Positions 10,084 through 20,922 of a stretch of 64,000 nucleotides of DNA are shown here, piece after piece. The position numbers were made by a program, and so were the translations under genes. Below the pieces are notes generated by a model, which saw only the letters and a list, made by a program, of their open reading frames with translations, searched no databases and was not told where the DNA came from. The DNA is from Mesorhizobium sp. NZP2077 (lineage in GTDB: Bacteria; Pseudomonadota; Alphaproteobacteria; Rhizobiales; Rhizobiaceae): assembly GCF_013170805.1 (NCBI RefSeq), contig NZ_CP051293.1:4904001-4968000 (forward strand). Reading direction: 5' to 3'. Each line of letters begins with the position of its first letter. The first letter of the stretch is position 1.

Positions 10084-10662
10084 TCAGACCGCGATGGTTA
10101 TCCGAATGACGAACAGAGTCGTGTCCCGAACGGGCTCAACCCGCAGGATAGGTGCATCCCGCCCGATCAGCAGCGTGTCGAGCGGCTCAAGGCGAATTGA
10201 CCCGGCGTCGGGGAAAACAGCTTCGCCCTTGTGACAAAGGATGAGAGTTGAACCGGCCTCGGTTGCGATCTCCACGGGCCGCGAAATCGCCAGGCGTTCG
10301 ACCGAATGCAGCGTGCGGCCGCGGCGGGTCATGACGTTGAGATCGGTGATCACGCCGCCGATCAGGGCGGCGCTGGTCGGCAGGTCGGCCGCGAAGAAGA
10401 AAGGCGCCGAAGCCGGTGTCAGCCGCGCCGCCGGCTGACCGGCGACATCGAGCACGATCCCCTCGCCTTCCAACACCGACAACGTGCGATCGATGCCGGC
10501 AAAGCTGGAGAACGGCCCGCTACCCTCGACGCGCGCCATCGACACGCGCCAGTCGAAGTCGTCGAGACCGGCGCCGTCTGGCGAGACGGCGATCTCGGTC
10601 GTCGTACCGCCGCCGTTCTTCCACGGCATGACGCGGTAGTCGGCGGCACGAAGGATGCGCAT
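10084..10662 (-). CDS. hutD: HutD family protein
   Basis: 192 residues, start at ATG 10662 (MRILRAADYRVMPWKNGGGTT) with GGAGGG about 8 bases upstream. The start WKNGGGTTTEIAVSP and the later DFDWRVSMARVEGSGPFSSF are hallmarks of the HutD/Ves family, a bicupin fold found with histidine-utilisation genes. In Pseudomonas fluorescens HutD is thought to limit hut activity, perhaps by binding an intermediate such as formimidoylglutamate; it is not one of the pathway enzymes. It is the last gene of the leftward hut set, separated from hutU by 85 bases that hold a strong stem-loop. An open frame continues upstream of the start but with non-coding composition, so the longer version was not used. Confidence 0.92.
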   Translation of the reverse strand: MRILRAADYRVMPWKNGGGTTTEIAVSPDGAGLDDFDWRVSMARVEGSGPFSSFAGIDRTLSVLEGEGIVLDVAGQPAARLTPASAPFFFAADLPTSAALIGGVITDLNVMTRRGRTLHSVERLAISRPVEIATEAGSTLILCHKGEAVFPDAGSIRLEPLDTLLIGRDAPILRVEPVRDTTLFVIRITIAV

Positions 10663-10699
10663 GCTTAGCCCTCCGCTATGGCTACGGGCATTCGAAACT

Positions 10700-10725
10700 C
10701 GAAAAGCCGATTCTGCGGCTTTTCG
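10700..10725 (-). repeat. Perfect 10-bp inverted repeat between hutU and hutD
   Basis: CGAAAAGCCG (10700-10709) and CGGCTTTTCG (10716-10725) pair perfectly around a 6-base loop. In hutD transcription sense the right arm ends in CTTTTCG, so the T run is inside the stem and not after it. It could attenuate hutD expression relative to hutU, protect upstream mRNA, or be a dispersed palindrome. Confidence 0.6.
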
Positions 10726-10747
10726 CCTGCCTGCGGCCGGACGTTTC

Positions 10748-12417
<1,670 letters not shown>

Positions 12418-12421
<4 letters not shown>

Positions 12422-12792
12422 TGTCCCTTTCGAATGAGATGCGCGGTGCTGCGAGAGCCTTCGGCGCTGATCCAGGTGACTTGTTCGTGGTCAGGATTGG
12501 AGGAATCGATGGTCATGTCGTAGCAAGCCCAGGCATCGGAAGGCGGCCACAGCGAGCAGTACTGATCGCCGCGGACGTCCCAGCGGCCTATCTGGTGACT
12601 CTCGCCTCTGGCATAGCTGGTGGCGCCGCCGTCATCGAAGTCCTGGGACCAGCCGTCACCCTGGACACGCGCCCCCTTCAGGTCGGCGAGAATTTCCGGA
12701 CCCTTCATCGCCACCTCGGCGGCGGCCGCGGAAACAATCGCAGTTGAAAGCAGCCCAGCGGCGAGAAGGAATGTCCTGACATGTACGGCCAT
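12418..12792 (-). CDS. Small secreted protein of unknown function inside the hut operon
   Basis: 124 residues. The first 25 form a clear Sec signal peptide ([20 protein letters not shown]... AAA) with likely cleavage after an AAA stretch. The mature part is about 100 residues, with a short cysteine- and tryptophan-rich region near its centre ([16 protein letters not shown]) that could form a disulfide, suggesting a small periplasmic domain. I do not recognise a named family with certainty. It sits between hutG (24 bases away) and hutU (4-base overlap), so it is co-transcribed with histidine catabolism, yet all other products are cytoplasmic. A role in sensing or binding in the periplasm would be guesswork. 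Reading frame and signal peptide are clear. Confidence 0.85.
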
Positions 12793-12816
12793 TGCGTTCC
12801 TCCTAAAAATTGCCGA

Positions 12817-13638
12817 TCAGCCGTGCGCCCAGGCAATCGCGGTTTTCAGAATGGTCTCCAGCGTTGCGCGTATCGGCGCAGCGAAATCGGCGTCATAGGG
12901 TACTGGCCAATTGTCCGGCTCACCCTTTTCCTCGGTCTCGCGCATGTAGCCGCGGTTGGACAGCTCCATCTGCAAGGCGTGGACACCCTGTTGCGGTTGG
13001 CCAAAATGGCGTGTGATCCAGCCGCCCTTGAAGCGACCGTTGACGACAGAGGTTTCGCCGGTTTCGGCCATGATCTGGCTGACCATTGCCTGCAGATTCG
13101 GATCAGCGCTCTTGCCGTCATTGGTGCCTAGGTTGAACACTGGCAGCGCGCCTTCGAACAGGCGCGGCAGCACCGAGCGAATAGAGTGGCAATCGTAGAG
13201 GACGATCTTGTCGTGCAGGCCTCGCAGCCGGTCGATCTCGGCCTGCAAGGCGGCATGGTACGGCACGAAGAATTTTTCGCGACGCTCGTCGACCTCCGAC
13301 GGCCCCGGCTCTTCGCCCTCGCGGTAGAGCGGATCACCATCGAATGTCTCGGTCGGGCACAGGCCGGTCGTGGCCTGGCCCGGGTAGAGCGAGGCGCCGG
13401 ACGGATCGCGGTTGACGTCGATGACGGTGCGCGAGATCGCGGTGTGGACGACGGTGGCGCCGAGGCTGCCGGCGAAGTCATAGAGGTTATCGATCCACCA
13501 GTCGCAATCGCGGCGGCCGAGCCAGGGCGAGACCAGCCGACTTTCGAGGCCGGCAAGGTCGATGCCGGTGTGCGGGATCGACACCAGCAGGGGTGCCGTG
13601 CCTTGGCTGACGGTGAGCCAGGGTGTGGCGGCCATCAC
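12817..13638 (-). CDS. hutG: N-formylglutamate deformylase HutG
   Basis: 273 residues. It hydrolyses N-formylglutamate to glutamate and formate, the last step of the five-step histidine pathway. Together with HutF this shows the organism uses the formylglutamate route and not direct formimidoylglutamase. Family features include SIPHTGID near the N terminus, [13 protein letters not shown] near residue 70, a Y-DCHS segment and a C-terminal GGWITRHFG. The start at 13638 overlaps the hutH stop by the 4 bases ATGA. Confidence 0.95.
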   Translation of the reverse strand: MMAATPWLTVSQGTAPLLVSIPHTGIDLAGLESRLVSPWLGRRDCDWWIDNLYDFAGSLGATVVHTAISRTVIDVNRDPSGASLYPGQATTGLCPTETFDGDPLYREGEEPGPSEVDERREKFFVPYHAALQAEIDRLRGLHDKIVLYDCHSIRSVLPRLFEGALPVFNLGTNDGKSADPNLQAMVSQIMAETGETSVVNGRFKGGWITRHFGQPQQGVHALQMELSNRGYMRETEEKGEPDNWPVPYDADFAAPIRATLETILKTAIAWAHG

Positions 13639-15176
13639 GCCGCTCCCGAAATCGACGGCAGCGCCACCGCGCCTGCAGCCCTGACGGTCGCGCCACTGCG
13701 CACCATGGCGATTGCCTTTTCCATGTCGGGATGAAAGTGCCGGTCATTGTCGAGATGCGGCACTTCGGCCCGGACCAGCTTGCGCACGGCCTCCAGCGCA
13801 TCGCTCGACGGCAGCGGCTGGTGGAAATCGCACCCTTGCGCGGCGGCCAGCAATTCGATGCCGATCACAGCCGTCGCATTCTCGACCATGCCGATCAGCC
13901 GGCGCGCGCCGTGCGCGGCCATCGAAACGTGGTCTTCCTGATTGGCCGACGTCGGGATCGAATCGACGCTGGCCGGATAGGCCTTCTGCTTGTTTTCGGA
14001 GACGAGTGCCGCCGCCGTCACCTGAGGGATCATGAAGCCGGAGTTTAGGCCGGGCTTCGGCGTCAGGAAGGCCGGCATGCCGGACAGCGCAGGGTCGACC
14101 AGCATGGCGATGCGGCGTTCGGACAGCGAGCCGATCTCGCAGACAGCAAGCGCGATCATATCGGCGGCGAAAGCCACCGGCTCGGCGTGGAAATTGCCGC
14201 CGGAGAGCGCGGTATCGTCCTCGGCGAAGATCAGCGGATTGTCGGTGACGCCATTGGCCTCCGTGCCCAGCGTGTCCGCCGCCTGACGCAGCACGGTGAG
14301 TGCGGCGCCCATGACCTGTGGCTGGCAACGCAGGCAATAGGGATCCTGCACGCGCTCGTCGCCGACACGGTGTGATTCACGGATGGCGCTGCCGGCCATC
14401 AGACTGCGCAGCGCGTCAGCCGTCTCGATCTGGCCGGGATGCTTCCTCAGCACATGGATACGCGGATCGAACGGGGCGTCGGAACCCTTTGCCGCGTCGG
14501 TCGACAGCGCGCCGGCCACCAGCGCCGACTGGTAGAGCACCTCGGCCTCGAACAAAGCGGCAAGCGCATAGGCGGTCGAGAACTGCGTGCCGTTGAGCAG
14601 CGCCAGACCTTCCTTGGCGCCCAATGTCACTGGCTCCAGGCCGTGCGAGACGAAAGCGACCTTGGCCGGGAAGCGGCCATGCGGCGTAAAACATTCGCCG
14701 ACGCCGATCATCACCGCCGTCATGTGTGACAGCGGGGCAAGGTCGCCGGAAGCGCCGACGGAGCCTTGCGCGGGCACGACGGGGATGACGTCGTTGGCAA
14801 GCATCGCTTCCAGCAGCTCGATCGTCTCGGGGCGGACGCCGGAGGCACCCTGCGCCAGGCTGGCGAGTTTCAGCGCCATCATCAGGCGAGCGATGGCGAC
14901 CGGCATCGGCTCGCCGACCCCGGCCGCATGCGACAGCACGATGTTGCGCTGCAAGGTCTCGAGATCCTCGGCCGGGATGCGCACGCTGGCGAGTTTGCCG
15001 AAACCGGTGTTGATGCCGTAGACCGGCTCACCCTTGGCAACGATCCTGGCGACAGCCTCGGCGCTTGCCTTGATCTTTGGGCGGCAGGCATCATCCAGCT
15101 TCGGCACGGCGCCACGGTAGATGGCGCGCCAGTCAGCCAGTGTCGCATTGCCGGGCTTCAGGGTCAGTTCGGTCAT
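13635..15176 (-). CDS. hutH: Histidine ammonia-lyase HutH
   Basis: 513 residues with ATG 15176 ([13 protein letters not shown]). It removes ammonia from L-histidine to give trans-urocanate, the first step. The residues that cyclise to the MIO cofactor are A142-S143-G144 ([10 protein letters not shown]), the same numbering as the Pseudomonas enzyme. [13 protein letters not shown] near the N terminus carries the catalytic tyrosine. The start overlaps the hutI stop (ATGA) and the stop overlaps the hutG start. A longer open frame upstream lies inside hutI and was rejected as start. Confidence 0.98.
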   Translation of the reverse strand: MTELTLKPGNATLADWRAIYRGAVPKLDDACRPKIKASAEAVARIVAKGEPVYGINTGFGKLASVRIPAEDLETLQRNIVLSHAAGVGEPMPVAIARLMMALKLASLAQGASGVRPETIELLEAMLANDVIPVVPAQGSVGASGDLAPLSHMTAVMIGVGECFTPHGRFPAKVAFVSHGLEPVTLGAKEGLALLNGTQFSTAYALAALFEAEVLYQSALVAGALSTDAAKGSDAPFDPRIHVLRKHPGQIETADALRSLMAGSAIRESHRVGDERVQDPYCLRCQPQVMGAALTVLRQAADTLGTEANGVTDNPLIFAEDDTALSGGNFHAEPVAFAADMIALAVCEIGSLSERRIAMLVDPALSGMPAFLTPKPGLNSGFMIPQVTAAALVSENKQKAYPASVDSIPTSANQEDHVSMAAHGARRLIGMVENATAVIGIELLAAAQGCDFHQPLPSSDALEAVRKLVRAEVPHLDNDRHFHPDMEKAIAMVRSGATVRAAGAVALPSISGAA

Positions 15177-16414
15177 TGTCCTCTCCAGATGCGGGCATGG
15201 AGCGGGTTGAAGCCCATGCGGTAAACGAGTTCGGCGGGACGCTCGATGTCCCAGATCGCCAGATCGGCGGATTTTCCGGCTTCCAGTGTGCCGGCCTTGT
15301 CGAGAAGGCCGAGGGCTCGCGCGGCCTCGCGGGTGACGCCGGCGAGGCATTCATCGACGGTCAAGCCAAAGAGCGTCGCGGCCATATTCATGGTGAGCAA
15401 CAGCGAGGTGAGCGGCGAAGTGCCGGGATTGCTGTCCGTCGCCACCGCCATCTTGACGCCATGACGGCGGAACAGGTCGACAGGCGGCTTCTTGGTTTCG
15501 CGGATGAAGTAATACGCGCCGGGCAGGATGGTCGCCACCGTCCCGGCCTTCGCCATCGCGGCAGCGCCCGCCTCGTCCGTATATTCGAGATGGTCGGCGG
15601 ACAGCGCGCCATAGCTGGCAGCAAGCGCTGCCCCGTGCAGGTTGGACAGTTGGTCGGCGTGAAGCTTGACCGGCAGGCCCAAGGCCTTGGCGGCATCGAA
15701 AACGCGCGCCATCTGCTCAGGGGAGAAGGCTATGCCTTCGCAAAAACCGTCGACCGCATCGGCCAGTCCGTCGGCGGCAACCGCTGGAACGATCTGCTTG
15801 GCGACCAAATCGATAAAAGCGTCCTTGTCACCCTTGGCTTCGGGCGGCAGTGCGTGTGCGGCGAGGCACGTCGTGCGGACGGTGACGGGGCGCTCATTCG
15901 CAAGCCGGCGGGCGGCGCGCAGAGACTTCTTCTCATTGTCGAGATCGAGGCCGTAGCCCGATTTGACTTCGACAGTCGTGACGCCTTCCGCCATCAGCGC
16001 ATCGAGGCGCGGCAGCGTCTGGGCAACGAGCTCATCCTCGCTTGCCGCGCGCAGCGACTTGACCGATGAAACAATACCGCCGCCGGCGCGGGCCACTTCT
16101 TCATAGGTGGCGCCGGCCAGCCGCATCTCGAATTCGTTGGCGCGGTTGCCGGCATAGACAAGATGGGTGTGGCAGTCGATCAGGCCGGGCATGATCCAGC
16201 GGCCCTCGCAATCGATGGTCTCGGCGCCCTGCCCAAGCGAAGCCGGCATCTCAGCTTCGGCGCCGGCATAGACGATAAGCCCGTCGCGGGCAGCAATTGC
16301 GCCCTTCTCGACGACGCCGAGGCCAGCCGTGCCGCCAGCCATGGTCGCCAGCCGCGCATTGCGCCACAGACGAAAGCCGCTCTTCCCGTTTGCTCCAACC
16401 ATCATCTTTTCCAT
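15173..16414 (-). CDS. hutI: Imidazolonepropionase HutI
   Basis: 413 residues. It opens the ring of imidazolonepropionate to give N-formimidoyl-L-glutamate, the third step. It is an amidohydrolase-superfamily metalloenzyme: the H-T-H metal motif is in [13 protein letters not shown] near residue 80, further metal or substrate residues lie in the LHADQLS region near 245, and the aspartate of [10 protein letters not shown] lies near 325. First gene of the leftward hut operon; the candidate HutC site lies 17 bases upstream of its start. Confidence 0.97.
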   Translation of the reverse strand: MEKMMVGANGKSGFRLWRNARLATMAGGTAGLGVVEKGAIAARDGLIVYAGAEAEMPASLGQGAETIDCEGRWIMPGLIDCHTHLVYAGNRANEFEMRLAGATYEEVARAGGGIVSSVKSLRAASEDELVAQTLPRLDALMAEGVTTVEVKSGYGLDLDNEKKSLRAARRLANERPVTVRTTCLAAHALPPEAKGDKDAFIDLVAKQIVPAVAADGLADAVDGFCEGIAFSPEQMARVFDAAKALGLPVKLHADQLSNLHGAALAASYGALSADHLEYTDEAGAAAMAKAGTVATILPGAYYFIRETKKPPVDLFRRHGVKMAVATDSNPGTSPLTSLLLTMNMAATLFGLTVDECLAGVTREAARALGLLDKAGTLEAGKSADLAIWDIERPAELVYRMGFNPLHARIWRGQ

Positions 16415-16430
16415 TTGAAAGGATGGCGAT

Positions 16431-16444
16431 TATGTATATACATA
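16431..16444. promoter_or_regulatory. HutC operator in the divergent hutI-hutF control region
   Basis: TATGTATATACATA is a perfect 14-bp palindrome in the 85-base gap between divergent hutI and hutF. GntR/HutC-family repressors bind short A+T palindromes containing TGTATA-type half sites, and a hutC gene lies in the rightward unit. The site is placed to block both promoters; urocanate is the usual HutC inducer. This is inference from position and symmetry. Confidence 0.7.
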
Positions 16445-16499
16445 TTGAAACGCGACGCAAGTGGTATCGTCGCCTTGGCATGCAGATTTGGAGGCGGAA

Positions 16500-17852
16500 G
16501 TGACGGCGATCTTTGCGGAACAGGCGCTGCTGCCCGAGGGCTGGCAAGGCAATGTCAGGATTGCGCTGGATGGAGGGCGCATCGCCACCGTCGAAGCAGG
16601 CGCAGCTCCGCAGGCCGGCGACGAGCGCCACGCCATTCTCGTGCCGGGCATGCCCAATCTGCACAGCCACGCCTTCCAGCGCGGCATGGCCGGGCTTGCC
16701 GAGCTTCGCGGCCCCTCCGCCGACAGTTTCTGGAGCTGGCGTGAGGTGATGTACCGCTTCGCGCTGTCGATGACGCCCGATCAAGTCGAGGCGGTTGCCG
16801 CGCAGCTCTATGTCGAGATGCTGGAGGCTGGTTTTTCGCGCGTTGGCGAATTTCACTATTTGCACCACGACCGCGACGGAAAGCCCTATGCCAATCTCGC
16901 CGAGATGGCCGAGCGTATCGCCGCCGCCGCGGGCGAAACGGGTATCGGCCTGACGCTGCTGCCGGTGTTTTATGCGCACTCCTCCTTCGGCGGCGCCGCG
17001 CCGAACGAAGGACAAAGGCGATTCATCAACGATGTGAATCGGTTCTCCCGGCTTGTTGAGAAGAGCCGCGAATTGGTTCGTGCCTTGAATCAAGCTGTCG
17101 TCGGCGTCGCGCCGCACAGTTTGCGTGCGGCGACACCGGACGAACTGACCCAAATCGCTGCTTTGGCGCCAAATGGGCCGATCCACATCCATGTCGCCGA
17201 ACAGGTGAAGGAAGTCGAGGACTGCCTTGCCTGGTCCGGCGCGCGGCCCGTGGAATTTCTGCTTGGCGCTGCCGATGTCGACCAGCGCTGGTGCCTGATC
17301 CATGCCACCCATATGACCGATGCCGAAACCATCGGCATGGCCAAGAGCGGCGCTATCGCGGGCCTTTGCCCGATCACCGAGGCCAATCTCGGTGACGGCA
17401 CATTTGCCGCGCCATTGTTCGGGGAGCATGGCGGCCGCTTCGGTGTCGGCTCCGATTCCAATGTACTGATCGGCCTGCCCGACGAATTGCGCCAGCTCGA
17501 GTATTCGCAACGCCTCGCCCACCGCGCCCGCAATGTGCTTGCCGTGGCCGGCGGCTCAACCGGGCGAGCGCTGTTTGATGCAGCACTTGACGGCGGCAGC
17601 GTCGCGCTTGGCGCCGGCGCCTCGCAGATCGCTGCCGGCGCTGCCGCCGATCTCGTCTCGCTCGACGCCAAGACCCCCTCGCTGGCCGGCAAGACCGGCG
17701 ACGCAATCCTCGACGCCTGGATCTTCGCCAATGGCAGCAAGGTCGACTGCGTCTGGGTGCATGGGCAGAAACAGGTCAGCGGCGGCCGGCATTCAAGGCG
17801 CGAAGCCATCGGCGATCGGTTTCGCAGTGTGATGACGGCGTTGTCGGCATGA
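16500..17852 (+). CDS. hutF: Formimidoylglutamate deiminase HutF
   Basis: 450 residues from GTG 16500 (MTAIFAEQALLPEGW), chosen because GGAGG ends 5 bases upstream; an earlier in-frame ATG at 16461 has no ribosome site. It removes ammonia from N-formimidoylglutamate to give N-formylglutamate, feeding HutG. Amidohydrolase metal motifs are visible: PGMPNLHSHAFQRG near residue 55, HIHVAEQ near 230, HATHM near 270 and GVGSDSNV near 320. Overlaps hutC by ATGA. Confidence 0.96.
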   Translation: MTAIFAEQALLPEGWQGNVRIALDGGRIATVEAGAAPQAGDERHAILVPGMPNLHSHAFQRGMAGLAELRGPSADSFWSWREVMYRFALSMTPDQVEAVAAQLYVEMLEAGFSRVGEFHYLHHDRDGKPYANLAEMAERIAAAAGETGIGLTLLPVFYAHSSFGGAAPNEGQRRFINDVNRFSRLVEKSRELVRALNQAVVGVAPHSLRAATPDELTQIAALAPNGPIHIHVAEQVKEVEDCLAWSGARPVEFLLGAADVDQRWCLIHATHMTDAETIGMAKSGAIAGLCPITEANLGDGTFAAPLFGEHGGRFGVGSDSNVLIGLPDELRQLEYSQRLAHRARNVLAVAGGSTGRALFDAALDGGSVALGAGASQIAAGAAADLVSLDAKTPSLAGKTGDAILDAWIFANGSKVDCVWVHGQKQVSGGRHSRREAIGDRFRSVMTALSA

Positions 17853-18589
17853 GCACGGTCGAGACAGTTGATGCTGACAGCGGCGGTTCGCTGCACCAGC
17901 GCATCCTGTCCGACATCAGCGAGAAGATCCTGTCCGGCGCCTGGGCACCCGGTCATCGCATTCCGTTCGAGCACGAGCTGACGACCGAGTACAATTGCTC
18001 GCGCATGACGGTGAACAAGGCCCTGTCGCAACTGGCCAAGGCCGGGCTGATCGAACGCCGCCGCCGCTCAGGCAGCTTTGTCCGGCAGCCGCAGTCGCAG
18101 GCAGCGGTGCTGGAACTTCATGACATCAGGATCGAGGTCGAAGCGCTTGGCCTACCCTATCGTTACGAGCGGCTGGAGCGCCTGAAGCGGCGCAGCAACG
18201 CGGACGACAGGGCGCTGCTCGGGCTCTCCGCCGCAGGGTCGCTGCTATGGGTTGAGGGTTTGCATTTTGCCGGCGAGCAGCCATTCGCACTCGAGCAGCG
18301 CCTGATCAATCTTTCGGCGGTTCCGGAAGCCGGAGACGAAGAATTTCTGGAAATCGCCGCCGGACCCTGGTTGATAGGCCGCGTGCCGTGGAGCGCGGCC
18401 GAACACCGGATCCGTGCCATGGCCGCCGATGAGGTTGTCGCCGACGCGCTCGACATCGATCCCGGCGCGCCTTGCCTGGTGGTCGAGCGCCGCACCTGGA
18501 GCGCGGAACACCCGGTCACCCATGTCCGGTTTGTCTATCCGGCGGAAAGCCACACGCTGGTGGCAAGGTTCACGCCGTCGCAGGGGTGA
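17849..18589 (+). CDS. hutC: Histidine utilisation repressor HutC (GntR family)
   Basis: 246 residues. An N-terminal winged helix-turn-helix of the GntR type (about residues 14-85; IPFEHELTTEYNCSRMTVNKAL) is followed by a UTRA effector domain (about 100-240), which in HutC binds urocanate. It begins inside the last codons of hutF (ATGA overlap), so it is made with the enzyme it controls and is probably autoregulated through the palindrome at 16431-16444. Confidence 0.95.
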   Translation: MSTVETVDADSGGSLHQRILSDISEKILSGAWAPGHRIPFEHELTTEYNCSRMTVNKALSQLAKAGLIERRRRSGSFVRQPQSQAAVLELHDIRIEVEALGLPYRYERLERLKRRSNADDRALLGLSAAGSLLWVEGLHFAGEQPFALEQRLINLSAVPEAGDEEFLEIAAGPWLIGRVPWSAAEHRIRAMAADEVVADALDIDPGAPCLVVERRTWSAEHPVTHVRFVYPAESHTLVARFTPSQG

Positions 18590-18592
18590 GTG

Positions 18593-18615
18593 ATCTCCCC
18601 CACGAGGGGGGAGAT
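18593..18615. terminator. Palindrome between convergent hutC and ridA genes
   Basis: ATCTCCCCC (18593-18601) and GGGGGAGAT (18607-18615) pair perfectly around a 5-base loop. It sits between the stop codons of two convergent genes, so it may terminate in both directions. ATCTCCCCC/GGGGGAGAT palindromes are, from memory, common dispersed elements in Mesorhizobium genomes, so this may be a REP-like repeat rather than a dedicated terminator. Confidence 0.65.
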
Positions 18616-18634
18616 TGGCAGCTTCACCGCTCGC

Positions 18635-18979
18635 TTAAATCGCCGCCGTGACAATAATCTCGACCAGATATTCCGGGCCGGCGAGCTTGGCTTCGCCGGT
18701 GGCGCGGGCGGGGGTGTGGCCCTGCGGCACCCACTTGTCCCATTCCGAATTCATCTCGGCGAAGGTGCCCATGTCGGCCAGCCAGATGATCGCCTGAACG
18801 ATCTTGGTCTTGTCGGTGCCGGCCTTGGCCAGCAATTCGTCGATGGTCGCCAGGATATCGCGGGTCTGCGAGGCGACGTTGCCGCTGGGTTGGCCGACCT
18901 GACCGGCCAGATAGACGGTGTTGCCGTGGATGACGATCTGGCTCATGCGCGGGCCAACATCGATGCGACGAATGCTCAT
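18635..18979 (-). CDS. RidA family protein (YjgF/YER057c/UK114)
   Basis: 114 residues, within the usual 110-135. The family forms trimers; RidA itself hydrolyses reactive enamine/imine intermediates, while other subgroups act in breakdown pathways. The core HGNTVYLAGQVGQ near residue 20 and the C-terminal segment with PEYLVEIIVTAAI fit the family. In archetypal RidA a catalytic arginine sits near the C terminus in an R-x-x-V-E-I-type context; here the corresponding stretch is GPEYLVEI without the Arg, so it is probably not a canonical imine deaminase but a Rid-like subgroup member. It is convergent with hutC and seems to stand alone. Confidence 0.9.
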   Translation of the reverse strand: MSIRRIDVGPRMSQIVIHGNTVYLAGQVGQPSGNVASQTRDILATIDELLAKAGTDKTKIVQAIIWLADMGTFAEMNSEWDKWVPQGHTPARATGEAKLAGPEYLVEIIVTAAI

Positions 18980-19126
18980 GGGAGGTTCCTTCCTGTTATG
19001 GGTGGCGACTGTTTAGAGTTGGCGTGGGCTTCGGGCAAGGCCGCCCGGGCCAAATCCCCTTGGACCAGTGCGCAGGAGACTCACGGCAAGTTGAGCCGCC
19101 GGCCGCAATTCCGCCGGATTGGCTTG

Positions 19127-19155
19127 TTGACTAATGTAATAACATCACATATCCA
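19127..19155 (+). promoter_or_regulatory. Candidate promoter with Zur-type box before the zinc ABC operon
   Basis: ATGTAATAACAT (19134-19145) is a near-perfect palindrome resembling alphaproteobacterial Zur boxes built on ATGTTAT-type half sites. It lies between a possible -35 TTGACT (19127-19132) and a weak -10 TATCCA (19150-19155), 17 bases apart, about 50-75 bases upstream of the ATPase gene start. This suggests repression when zinc is plentiful. The site was judged by eye only. Confidence 0.45.
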
Positions 19156-19201
19156 ATCGGTCCCCTGCCGGCAGCGGGGTTTCGCTGCTTCACGGAACGA
19201 C

Positions 19202-20023
19202 ATGACCCAGACCTGCCTGACATTCCGTGACCTGACGCTGGGCTACAGCAGCCACCCGGCGATCCATCATCTCGACGGAACGATCCGCAAGGGGTCGCTG
19301 ACTGCCGTGGTCGGCGCCAACGGCTCCGGAAAATCGACGCTGATGAAGGGTATAGTCGGGGTGCTGAAGCCGATGGCTGGCGAGGTTGTTCGCGCACCTG
19401 GCGTGCGTGCCGCCTACCTGCCGCAGCAATCGGAGCTCGACCGTTCCTTTCCTGCCCGCGTCGTCGATCTGGTTTCGCTCGGCCTGTGGCCGAAACGCGG
19501 CATGCTTGGCCGCTACACCAAGGAAGATCGCGAGTCGGTCAGCCATGCGCTAATGGCGGTCGGCCTTGGTGGCTTCGAGAAGCGGCCGATCGATACGCTG
19601 TCTGGCGGCCAGTTGCAGCGTACGCTGTTTGCTCGCGTGCTGTTGCAGGATGCCGACCTCATCCTGCTCGACGAACCATTCAACGCCGTCGATGCCAAGA
19701 CGGTTGGCGACCTCATCGCCCTGATCAAGCGCTGGCATGGCGAGGAGCGCACCATCATGGTCGTCGTCCATGATCTCGATCTGGTCCGTCAGAATTTCCC
19801 TGAAACCCTGCTTTTGGCCCGCCAGCCGATCGCCTGGGGCGAAACCAGGGAAACGCTGAAGTCGGAAAACCTGTTGCGCGCCCGCCGTTTTCACGAAGCC
19901 TGGGAAGAAAACGCGCCCTGGTGCGAACCGGACGAGCATGCTCATGGCCTTGCGCACGATCACGACCATGCTCATGGGCATGATCACGATCATCATCACG
20001 GCGCGGGACCGAGGGCTGCCTGA
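19202..20023 (+). CDS. Zinc-type ABC transporter ATP-binding protein (ZnuC/AztA-like)
   Basis: 273 residues from ATG 19202 (MTQTCLTFRDL). Cytoplasmic ATPase of a cluster A-I metal-ion importer. Walker A is GANGSGKS near residue 39, the signature is LSGGQLQR near 136, Walker B is LILLDEP near 156 and the switch histidine is in VVVHD near 188. The C terminus (residues 246-266) has 11 histidines in 21 residues, mostly alternating with Asp, Ala or Gly, a likely zinc-binding tail. First gene of a three-gene operon; it overlaps the permease gene by one base (TGATG). The gene order ATPase-permease-binding protein matches aztABC. An open frame extends far upstream but contains the promoter and has no coding character. 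Confidence 0.93.
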   Translation: MTQTCLTFRDLTLGYSSHPAIHHLDGTIRKGSLTAVVGANGSGKSTLMKGIVGVLKPMAGEVVRAPGVRAAYLPQQSELDRSFPARVVDLVSLGLWPKRGMLGRYTKEDRESVSHALMAVGLGGFEKRPIDTLSGGQLQRTLFARVLLQDADLILLDEPFNAVDAKTVGDLIALIKRWHGEERTIMVVVHDLDLVRQNFPETLLLARQPIAWGETRETLKSENLLRARRFHEAWEENAPWCEPDEHAHGLAHDHDHAHGHDHDHHHGAGPRAA

Positions 20024-20898
20024 TGGACACGCTCTACGGTCTTTTCATTGCGCCCTTCGCCGATTTCGGCTTCATGCAGCGGGCGCTGTTCGGGTCGCTG
20101 ATGCTGTCGCTCGGCGCCTGCCCGATCGGCGTCTTCCTGATGCTGAGGCGCATGAGCCTATCGGGTGACGCCATGGCGCATGCCATCCTGCCGGGTGCAG
20201 CCGCCGGCTTCCTGTTCTACGGCCTCGAAATCCTCCCGATGACCATTGGCGGGCTGCTTGCCGGCATCGTCGTGGCGCTCGGCGCCGGTGCCGTCTCGCG
20301 CTTCACCATCCAGCGTGAGGACGCCTCGATGGCGGCCTTCTACCTGATTTCGCTCGCCATCGGCGTGCTGATGGTGTCGATCCGCGGCTCCAGCGTCGAT
20401 CTCATGCATGTGCTGTTCGGCACCGTGCTGGCGCTCAACAACGAGGCGCTGATCCTGATCGGCGGCATCGTCGCGGTGACGCTGGTCAGTCTCGCCATCT
20501 TCTGGCGGGCGCTGGTCGCCGAGTGCCTCGATCCGCTGTTCCTGCGTTCGGTCAGCAAGATGGGCAGCCCGGTGCATTTCATCTTCCTTGGCCTCGTCGT
20601 GCTCAATCTCGTCGGCGGCTTCCAGGCGCTCGGCACGCTTCTGTCGGTCGGACTGATGATGTTGCCGGCAGCAGCCGCCCGCTTCTGGACCGTGCGCGTC
20701 GAGCCGATGTGCGTGCTGGCCGTACTGATCGGCTTTGCCTCCTGCATCGCAGGGCTGCTGTTGTCCTATCACGCCTCGCTGCCGTCCGGTCCGGCCATCA
20801 TCCTGTCGGCCGGCGTCGTCTACTTCGCTTCGATCCTGCTTGGCACGCGCGGCATCCTGCGCGCCCGCATCATCCATCACCGTCACAGAACGGCCTGA
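20023..20898 (+). CDS. Zinc-type ABC transporter permease (ZnuB/AztB-like)
   Basis: 291 residues of the ABC-3 permease family with about eight hydrophobic segments spread over the whole length. The conserved SLGACPIGVFLMLRRMSLSGDAMAHAILPG segment near residues 30-60 contacts the ATPase or forms the channel entrance in this family, and FQALGTLLSVGLMMLPAAAARF near 205-225 is also diagnostic. It forms the inner-membrane channel for the metal ion together with the ATPase encoded upstream and the binding protein encoded downstream. The C terminus is basic and His-rich (IIHHRHRTA). Confidence 0.94.
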   Translation: MDTLYGLFIAPFADFGFMQRALFGSLMLSLGACPIGVFLMLRRMSLSGDAMAHAILPGAAAGFLFYGLEILPMTIGGLLAGIVVALGAGAVSRFTIQREDASMAAFYLISLAIGVLMVSIRGSSVDLMHVLFGTVLALNNEALILIGGIVAVTLVSLAIFWRALVAECLDPLFLRSVSKMGSPVHFIFLGLVVLNLVGGFQALGTLLSVGLMMLPAAAARFWTVRVEPMCVLAVLIGFASCIAGLLLSYHASLPSGPAIILSAGVVYFASILLGTRGILRARIIHHRHRTA

Positions 20899-20922
20899 TC
20901 TCATAGAAAGAGACCTCCGCTT

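Noticed and set aside
15177..15350. Upstream extension of hutH
   Set aside because: Antisense-like composition inside hutI; ATG 15176 gives the standard length and puts the MIO serine at residue 143.
18590..19201. N-terminal extension of the zinc ATPase by about 200 residues
   Set aside because: Would run antisense through the RidA gene and through the candidate promoter; ATG 19202 begins the conserved ATPase domain.
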